From DATKYV01 sp035528275 (lineage in GTDB: Bacteria; Acidobacteriota; Terriglobia; UBA7540): a stretch of 6,836 bases of DNA. This document shows, one piece after another, positions 1 through 6,836 of the stretch (its first letter is position 1; the number at the start of each line of letters is the position of its first letter). A program made the translations under genes and the position numbers. The stretch spans positions 1 to 6,836 of the forward strand of contig DATKYV010000131.1 in NCBI GenBank assembly GCA_035528275.1, given 5' to 3'. Under the pieces are notes generated by a model, which saw nothing but the letters and a program-made list of their open reading frames with translations, had not been told where the DNA came from and did not search any database.

Positions 1-2803
<2,803 letters not shown>

Positions 2804-2807
<4 letters not shown>

Positions 2808-3814
2808 CCGACCTCTCCACGAATTATCTGGGCCTGGAACTGAAGAACCCGCTGGTGGTCTCCGCTTCGCCGCTTTCCGAGGAGCTCGATAACATCCGGC
2901 GGATGGAAGACGCGGGCGCCGCGGCCGTGGTGCTGCATTCGCTCTTCGAGGAGCAAATCACCCTGGAGAGCCACATGCTGGACCGCCACCTTTCGGCGGG
3001 CACGGAGAGCTTCGCCGAGTCGCTGACCTATTTTCCCGACATGACCAGCTACAACCTGGGCCCGGAGGGCTATCTCGAGCACCTGCGGAAGGCGAAACAG
3101 GCCGTGGGGATTCCCGTCATCGGCAGCCTGAACGGCATCTCCAAGGGGGGCTGGACCGATTACGCGAAGAAGATCGAAGAGGCGGGCGCCGACGCGCTGG
3201 AACTCAACATCTTCTACATTTCCACGGACACGGAGATGAGCGGTGAGCTGGTGGAGCAGAGGTATTGCGAGCTCGCCGCGCACGTCAAAGCCAGCGTCAA
3301 GATTCCCGTAGCCGTGAAGCTCGGCCTCTACTTCAGCTCCATGCCCAACCTGGCGAAGCGCCTGGACGCCGCGGGAGTGGACGCGCTGGTCCTCTTCAAT
3401 CGTTTCTACCAGCCGGACTTCGACCTGGAGAATCTGGAAGTTGTGCCCAAGCTGATCCTCAGCACTCCTTACGAATTGCTTCTCCGCCTGCACTGGGTGG
3501 CGATTCTGTACGGCCACGTCAAGGCCGACCTCGCGGTCACGGGCGGCGTGCACAGCGCCAAGGACGTCTTGAAAGCCATGATGGCCGGAGCGCGAGTCGC
3601 CATGATGACCTCCGCCCTGCTCAAGCACGGCATCCAGCACCTCACCGGGGTGTGCGACGAGTTGCTCGCCTGGATGGAGGAACACGAGTACGAGTCCATT
3701 CGGCAGATGCAGGGCAGCATGAGCCAGCGCGCCGTCGCCGATCCCGCCGCCTTCGTCCGCGCCAACTACGTGAAGGTCTTGAGCTCCTACGCCCTGCGCG
3801 ACTCGCGGTCTTGA
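2804..3814 (+). CDS. Dihydroorotate dehydrogenase-like FMN protein, partner of nifJ
   Basis: This 336-residue protein has a class 1 dihydroorotate dehydrogenase-type TIM barrel expected to bind FMN in the cytoplasm. Family hallmarks are NPLVVSASPLSE near the N-terminus, LNGIS (about 107-111), ELNI at 133-136, the VKL lysine (K172), N199 in LFNRF, and a C-terminal phosphate-binding stretch GGVHSAKDVLKAMMAGA. The canonical catalytic segment N-x-SCPN is changed: after N135 the sequence reads IFYIST. On an ungapped comparison with the Lactococcus type A enzyme, in which the N-to-K spacing is also 37, the catalytic Cys falls on Tyr138. The FMN-contacting Lys of the KS motif is H45. I therefore infer it does not oxidise dihydroorotate. 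Databases hold a 'dihydroorotate dehydrogenase-like protein' family with this neighbourhood. The 4-base overlap with nifJ suggests it works with pyruvate oxidation or ferredoxin redox. The start is set by AGGAGG at 2791. The fold is secure; the substrate is unknown. Confidence 0.9.
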
Positions 3815-3841
3815 GTGGCCCAGGCAGGCCGCCTACATTCT

Positions 3842-3846
3842 AGGGG
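3842..3846 (+). promoter_or_regulatory. Probable ribosome binding site (AGGGG) choosing the ATG at 3851
   Basis: AGGGG sits 4 bases before ATG 3851, a slightly short spacing. It favours this ATG over the in-frame GTG at 3815, which directly follows the stop of the previous gene and has no purine-rich leader at normal distance. Confidence 0.5.
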
Positions 3847-3850
3847 CACG

Positions 3851-4120
3851 ATGGCGCTCGGAGCTGTGTTCGGGTTGCTCGTCGGCATTGGTGCGTTGGT
3901 GAAAGGGTTGCTGCAAGATGCAGCCGTCATGGGCCGAAACAAACAAATCCGGAAGAAAATCGAAGGTCACCAAACAATGGTCTTGGAGCACCACGCCAAG
4001 ATTCAAAAGGAATTAAGGGCGTCAAATCCAAGGGAAGCACTCATTGCCTATTGGGAGCGGCGGATTCGCCAAGTCGAGCAGGAGATTCTCCGCTTGGAGG
4101 AAAGGCTCCGGCGGCATTAG
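3851..4120 (+). CDS. Small membrane-anchored helical protein, unknown function
   Basis: I do not recognise this 89-residue protein. Residues 2-20 or so (ALGAVFGLLVGIGALVKGL) are hydrophobic and glycine-rich, consistent with one transmembrane helix or an uncleaved signal anchor. The rest is highly charged and probably helical. The last 25 residues (from YWERRIRQVEQ) have leucine/isoleucine spacing that suggests a short amphipathic or coiled-coil helix ending in RLRRH. The in-frame GTG at 3815 would add 12 residues, but the ATG has a nearby AGGGG. It lies 36 bases after the dihydroorotate-dehydrogenase-like gene and 9 bases before the next small gene, so it could be the tail of the nifJ operon. 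No function should be inferred from that position alone. Confidence 0.6.
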   Translation: MALGAVFGLLVGIGALVKGLLQDAAVMGRNKQIRKKIEGHQTMVLEHHAKIQKELRASNPREALIAYWERRIRQVEQEILRLEERLRRH

Positions 4121-4129
4121 AATACGAAT

Positions 4130-4375
4130 ATGGACAAACACAAAGTCCAACCTGACGTTGATACACGCACGCTGGACGGACTCATGGAAGAGCTCAGGAG
4201 CCTCGACGGACGCCTGGGCGTGGGGCTGCGGAAGCTCCAAGAATCCGAGCGGCTCAGTGAGGCTTATCATGACGCCCTCGCCGAGATCTACGCTTTGCTC
4301 ACTGTTGTCCAGGGCCTTGCCTCCGACCTGAAAACCGAAATCGACCTCCTCGACGACCAATCGCCGGACGAATAA
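4130..4375 (+). CDS. Small acidic helical protein, unknown function
   Basis: I do not recognise this 81-residue protein. It is rich in Asp/Glu, has no cysteine and no signal peptide or membrane span, and looks almost wholly helical, with heptad-like leucines (LMEELRSLDGRL, ALAEIYALLTVVQGL, DLKTEIDLLDD). It starts 9 bases after the previous stop. There is no convincing Shine-Dalgarno sequence, so expression may depend on coupling to the upstream gene. The pairing of a membrane-anchored helical protein with a soluble acidic helical one might mean they interact, but that is speculation. An overlapping reading frame (4044-4331) is judged a shadow because it overlaps both small genes and has low-quality composition. 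Confidence 0.55.
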   Translation: MDKHKVQPDVDTRTLDGLMEELRSLDGRLGVGLRKLQESERLSEAYHDALAEIYALLTVVQGLASDLKTEIDLLDDQSPDE

Positions 4376-4453
4376 TGCCGTTCCAGTTTAACAAGGACTG
4401 CATATCAGAGTGACATCAGCATTTGCCTTCGTTTCGCGCGTGCCTCTCGCCCA

Positions 4454-4469
4454 TTCCGGCCAGCCGGAA
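4454..4469. repeat. Short perfect palindrome
   Basis: TTCCGGC and GCCGGAA flank a CA spacer, giving a perfect 7-bp inverted repeat. It lies two bases before the larger hairpin at 4472-4492. There is no T-run, so it is not a classical terminator. Confidence 0.6.
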
Positions 4470-4471
4470 CA

Positions 4472-4492
4472 CCCTCTCCCTGAGGGAGAGGG
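4472..4492. repeat. Dispersed-type hairpin repeat
   Basis: The arms CCCTCTCCC and GGGAGAGGG form a perfect 9-bp stem around a TGA loop. Palindromes of this composition are, from general knowledge, a common dispersed intergenic repeat in many bacterial genomes, and often generate spurious HPLPEGEG-type open frames, as here. With no T-tract it is more REP-like than a rho-independent terminator, though it could still shield the 3' end of the upstream transcript. Confidence 0.65.
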
Positions 4493-4531
4493 GCAGGGGA
4501 GACGGCAGAGATTGTCGCTCAATTGCCCAGA

Positions 4532-4580
4532 CCCCACCTTAAGTCCCTCCACCCCGGCATCCCGGAAGGACGCGGTGGGG
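4532..4580. repeat. Nested imperfect hairpin
   Basis: The outer arms CCCCACC (4532-4538) and GGTGGGG (4574-4580) enclose inner arms GTCCCTCC (4543-4550) and GGAAGGAC (4564-4571), which pair with one C/A mismatch. The nested pairing leaves a 13-base loop (4551-4563). It could be a structured 3' end or part of a palindromic mobile repeat together with the two preceding palindromes. No T-run follows. Confidence 0.45.
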
Positions 4581-4615
4581 GATCCTCAGCTAAGTACAGA
4601 TGAGACGAAAACCAT

Positions 4616-4643
4616 TTGGCCTAACGCCCGAATCTGCTAAGAT
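4616..4643 (+). promoter_or_regulatory. Candidate sigma-70-type promoter for the methyltransferase
   Basis: TTGGCC at 4616-4621 (4 of 6 against TTGACA), a 16-base spacer, then TAAGAT at 4638-4643 (4 of 6 against TATAAT), preceded by TGC, an extended -10 element. Initiation would fall near 4650, within a few bases of ATG 4652, predicting a leaderless or nearly leaderless transcript. This agrees with the absence of any Shine-Dalgarno sequence there. Confidence 0.4.
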
Positions 4644-4646
4644 TCG
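4629..4646. promoter_or_regulatory. Inverted repeat over the -10 box, possible operator
   Basis: CGAATC and GATTCG are perfect 6-bp arms around TGCTAA, centred on the candidate -10 element and ending five bases before the methyltransferase ATG. The position suits a dimeric repressor or methylation-sensitive control. GATTC is repeated directly at 4646-4650. No cognate regulator is proven. Confidence 0.35.
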
Positions 4647-4651
4647 ATTCG

Positions 4652-5998
4652 ATGCCAACCGCGCTGTTTGATACGCCCATTTTGATCAACGGGTTTCGAG
4701 ACCCCGCGTTCACAAAGAATAGAGACCTTCCATTGCATCGCTGGGTGCCGTGGATCGCCGGATTCTCGGCTCAGTTTGTGGATGACTGCCTGGTGAGGTA
4801 CTTAGCTCCAAATAAGACTGGAGCGACAGTCCTGGACCCGTTTGCAGGAGTTGGTACGACTCTCGTGGAGGCTTTCATCCACGGCCATAACGTTATCGGA
4901 TTCGAAATAAATCCTTACGCCGCACTCGCTGCAAGGCTGAAATTGGATGCTGTGAGTATCGAACCAGGAGCGGTTAGAGCTCAGATTGCCGGGTTTCAAC
5001 GATTCATGGATATCCGGTGCCCAGATGATAGGGCTCCCAAGGGCCAGCCGAGGTCGAGGCCACCGATAGGTTTTTCCGGACGCACTCAACTCTTCAGTCC
5101 TCCGGTGGAAAGAAGAATTCTGTTCGCACTAGATTTCATAAACCTTATCGGTAAACCTAAGGTCAGGGATCTTTTTCGGCTCGCTCTCGGATCTGTAATG
5201 GTGAGCATGTCTAATTACTCGTACGAGCCAAGCCTAACTAGACGGTCTGCCGTAGACAAGGAGGATATACCTGACGCTCGAGTGGCACATGTCCTGCGCT
5301 CAAAACTGGAGCTGATGCGCGGGGACATTGAATATCTCCAGGAGCAAATGAGGACCATTCGTCGTAGACCCAAGGTTAAGGTCTATAGCCGGAGCTTCTT
5401 CTCGTCACTGAAGACCCTTAAGTGCAAAGCGTTTGTTGACCTAGTTGTGACATCTCCTCCTTACTTGAACAACTACCATTACCCGCGGAATACGAGGCCG
5501 CAGCTCCACTGGCTGGGCATGGCGTCCGGCCCAGGCTACAACGGCGCCCGTGAAGAACAAAGCTTCGGCAAGTTTTGGCAGACTGTTCGCGATCAACCGC
5601 CGATGAGGCTCTCTTTCAGCTTTCCTCTACTCGAGGAAACGATTGAGGCAATTCGCGGTCTCAATACACACAGAGGATCGTATGGTGGGCCAGGATGGGC
5701 GAACTATGTCACAACTTACTTTAATGACGCGCATGAATTTTGCAAAATCCTCAAGGAACTGCTCCGTCCGCAGGCGGTCGCGATTATTGTCCTGGGGAAC
5801 AGCGTAATTCAAGGTGTAGAAGTTAAAACTGAAGAGTACTTCGGAAGGATTGCGCAGGAGAGCGGTCTAACATTTGAAGATTGTCTTCTGTTGAGAAAGA
5901 AACGTACCGGGACAAGTATCATTCGTTCTTCGGTGCGGGTGGATAGGCCTCCTGTGAAGACGGCTCTATACGAATCAGCCATTATTTTACGGAAGTAA
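4652..5998 (+). CDS. Amino-type (N4-cytosine or N6-adenine) DNA methyltransferase of an R-M system
   Basis: A complete 448-residue S-adenosylmethionine-dependent DNA methyltransferase that should protect host DNA at the R-M recognition site. The SAM-binding motif I is DPFAGVGTT (residues 62-70), followed by the acidic motif GFEINPYAALAAR (E85). The catalytic motif IV is TSPPY (267-271). Between them lies a segment of about 200 residues containing SNYSYEPSL and a charged helical stretch, the likely target-recognition region. This order (I, recognition, IV) is unlike the usual beta class, where motif IV comes first. TSPPY is commoner in N4-cytosine enzymes, but N6-adenine is not excluded. The C-terminus carries a VLGNS strand and ends in ESAIILRK. 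It is not a C5-cytosine enzyme: no PCQ/ENV motifs. ATG 4652 has no Shine-Dalgarno sequence; a promoter ends just upstream. GC is lower and arginine codons AGA/AGG are more frequent than in nifJ, consistent with transfer. Confidence 0.9.
   Translation: MPTALFDTPILINGFRDPAFTKNRDLPLHRWVPWIAGFSAQFVDDCLVRYLAPNKTGATVLDPFAGVGTTLVEAFIHGHNVIGFEINPYAALAARLKLDAVSIEPGAVRAQIAGFQRFMDIRCPDDRAPKGQPRSRPPIGFSGRTQLFSPPVERRILFALDFINLIGKPKVRDLFRLALGSVMVSMSNYSYEPSLTRRSAVDKEDIPDARVAHVLRSKLELMRGDIEYLQEQMRTIRRRPKVKVYSRSFFSSLKTLKCKAFVDLVVTSPPYLNNYHYPRNTRPQLHWLGMASGPGYNGAREEQSFGKFWQTVRDQPPMRLSFSFPLLEETIEAIRGLNTHRGSYGGPGWANYVTTYFNDAHEFCKILKELLRPQAVAIIVLGNSVIQGVEVKTEEYFGRIAQESGLTFEDCLLLRKKRTGTSIIRSSVRVDRPPVKTALYESAIILRK
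5991..5995 (+). promoter_or_regulatory. Shine-Dalgarno site (GGAAG) for the 98-residue gene
   Basis: GGAAG ends the methyltransferase coding sequence, 9 bases before ATG 6005. It supports that start and suggests co-transcription, with ribosomes handed over from the methyltransferase. Confidence 0.5.
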
Positions 5999-6004
5999 CA
6001 TCTT

Positions 6005-6301
6005 ATGAAACTGGCTTTTCTTCCTGCCCAACTCGAACTCAATCGGGCTGACGATGGCTTCTACATTGTAACGATTAAGGGTCAAGAGATTCTTCGCTCG
6101 CGCTCACAAAGGGTGGCAATCGCCAAGTTCAAGAAACTTCGCATCGAGTTGGGTCCACAGTTTCCCGCTCGCGAATTGTCCGACGAAGACAGGCTCCGAG
6201 CACGTCAGAACGCCATCCTCGACTGGATGGTCCCGCACAATAGTCTAGGAGGGCGGAAGAAAAAGACAAGTGCGCGCTCCACTCGAACGTTTGGGGGGTG
6301 A
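6005..6301 (+). CDS. Small basic protein between methyltransferase and endonuclease, unknown function
   Basis: I cannot assign this 98-residue protein to a named family. By eye it reads as two or three beta strands (LELNRA, FYIVTIKG, QEILRSRS), a helix (QRVAIAKFKKLRIELG), a second helix (from LSDEDRLRARQNAILDWMV), then a strongly basic tail (GGRKKKTSARSTR). A beta-sheet plus helix with a basic tail would suit a small nucleic-acid-binding protein. There is no recognisable helix-turn-helix of the C-protein type, no signal peptide and no cysteine. It begins 6 bases after the methyltransferase stop with GGAAG at proper spacing, and is followed after 61 bases by the endonuclease. Its place inside the R-M locus argues for an accessory role, such as control of R or M expression or help with DNA binding. 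This is inference from position and composition. Confidence 0.7.
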   Translation: MKLAFLPAQLELNRADDGFYIVTIKGQEILRSRSQRVAIAKFKKLRIELGPQFPARELSDEDRLRARQNAILDWMVPHNSLGGRKKKTSARSTRTFGG

Positions 6302-6362
6302 GGTCATTTCTGTGGCGAATCCTATGTTGCCTTGTAGCCGTTTTCACCTTTGACTCTGACAA

Positions 6363-6836
6363 ATGCCAACTAATAGGACACGAAAGAAAACTGACCCTGC
6401 AAGAGCGAGAACAGCTGCGCCGAAGCCGTATAATCCGCTCGAACTCAGGACGTTGGCCGAAAGTATGGTCGCCGCGCTTCTTAAGCAACCGGTCAAACCG
6501 TTGGGTTCTCTCGCCCCCTTCGAAGGAGCCGGTGTTTACGCCATCTACTACCGTGGTGAGTTCGAACCCTATCGACCGGTCTCCACAGAGAACCGCAGGA
6601 AGTGGAAGAGACCGATTTATGTGGGGAAGGCGGCAGGGAAAGGAACACGCAAAGGCGGATTCGTAACCGAACGTTCGCCAGGTAGGGCCATGTTTGAAAG
6701 GCTTAAACAACACTCCCAATCTATCCGCGAGGCAAGAAACTTGGATCTTGAGCACTTCGAGTGCCGCTACCTGGTCACGGAGGAAGTATTCATCCCCCTT
6801 TGTGAATCTCTCCTGATAGACAGGTATAAGCCGATC
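6363..6836 (+). CDS. Eco29kI-type GIY-YIG restriction endonuclease, 3'-truncated
   Basis: The frame from ATG 6363 is open to the last base (158 full codons, no stop), so the gene continues past the window. A TGA at 6357-6359 in the same frame makes this ATG the first possible start. The protein shows the GIY-YIG nuclease signature GVYAIYY (Y59) and PIYVGKA (Y86), then ERLKQH (R113, H117) and CESLLI (E148). From memory, R.Eco29kI uses Tyr49, Tyr76, Arg104, His108, Glu142 and Asn154 and is 214 residues long. The Tyr-Tyr spacing (27) and Arg-His spacing (4) here match, and the Asn would fall about two codons beyond the window. The insert between the two tyrosines (FEPYRPVSTENRRKW) and the basic segment after YVGKA also suit this family. 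It should cut unmodified double-stranded DNA. The recognition sequence is unknown; Eco29kI itself cuts CCGCGG. No Shine-Dalgarno sequence is visible, so translation may be weak. Confidence 0.87.
   Translation, partial: MPTNRTRKKTDPARARTAAPKPYNPLELRTLAESMVAALLKQPVKPLGSLAPFEGAGVYAIYYRGEFEPYRPVSTENRRKWKRPIYVGKAAGKGTRKGGFVTERSPGRAMFERLKQHSQSIREARNLDLEHFECRYLVTEEVFIPLCESLLIDRYKPI

Noticed and set aside
3815..3850. GTG at 3815 as the start of the small membrane protein
   Set aside because: It would add 12 residues (MAQAGRLHSRGT) before the hydrophobic segment and directly abuts the previous stop. ATG 3851 has AGGGG just upstream and puts the hydrophobic helix at the N-terminus. It is not fully excluded.
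4472..4492. Rho-independent terminator
   Set aside because: The stem is strong and perfect but is followed by GCAGGGGAGAC on one strand and preceded by GGCCAGCCGGAA on the other. No T-run is present in either direction.
4410..4640. Open frame of 76 codons in the intergenic region
   Set aside because: It runs through the palindromes and contains HPLPEGEGQG, the typical spurious peptide produced by the CCCTCTCCC/GGGAGAGGG repeat. It has no ribosome site and low-complexity composition.
4630..4650. Three GANTC sites in 21 bases just before the methyltransferase (4630, 4641, 4646), suggesting CcrM/HinfI-like methylation control
   Set aside because: They arise mostly from the inverted repeat and one direct repeat of GATTC. 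The methyltransferase has TSPPY and a motif order unlike CcrM or HinfI, so there is no support for GANTC as its target.
6298..6666. Open frame of 122 codons starting GTG and overlapping the stop of the 98-residue gene
   Set aside because: The start is attractive (GTGA overlap) and the N-terminus is hydrophobic, but most of it is out of frame with the clear GIY-YIG coding sequence and its own peptide has no family features.
6129..6755. Antisense open frame of 208 codons
   Set aside because: It lies opposite the 98-residue gene and the endonuclease, both of which have coherent protein features. The antisense peptide has none.

Overview
This is bacterial DNA in two parts. The left part (about 1-3814) is GC-rich, housekeeping-like sequence. 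The right part (about 4376-6836) is visibly poorer in GC and carries a restriction-modification (R-M) locus cut by the window edge. As a spot check, line 2101-2160 has 40 G/C in 60 bases and line 5701-5760 has 22 in 60. A GC-rich nifJ directly followed by a dihydroorotate-dehydrogenase-like gene fits an environmental bacterium of the Acidobacteriota or a similar phylum. That placement is an inference from gene order and composition, not a marker-based assignment.

Left part: the 3' four-fifths of a single-chain pyruvate:ferredoxin oxidoreductase (nifJ, 1-2807) overlaps by 4 bases (ATGA) with an FMN-type 'dihydroorotate dehydrogenase-like' gene (2804-3814). A perfect AGGAGG inside the end of nifJ serves the second gene, so the two are almost certainly co-translated. 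The second protein lacks the catalytic cysteine motif of true class 1 dihydroorotate dehydrogenases, so a redox role linked to the oxidoreductase is more likely than pyrimidine synthesis. Two small genes follow on the same strand: a membrane-anchored helical protein (3851-4120) and an acidic helical protein (4130-4375). I recognise neither.

Boundary: 4376-4651 has no credible gene. It holds three palindromic or hairpin structures (4454-4469, 4472-4492, 4532-4580), then a candidate extended -10 promoter so close to the next start codon that the transcript would be leaderless or nearly so. A 6-bp inverted repeat is centred on the -10 box.

Right part: a complete amino-type (N4-cytosine or N6-adenine) DNA methyltransferase (4652-5998), a 98-residue basic protein of unknown function (6005-6301), and the first 158 codons of a GIY-YIG endonuclease of the Eco29kI type (from 6363, running off the right edge). 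The endonuclease has no stop codon inside the window and is easy to miss. Together they form a probable Type II R-M system in the order M, small protein, R. The methyltransferase would protect host DNA, the GIY-YIG enzyme would cut unmodified DNA, and the small protein may be an accessory or controller.
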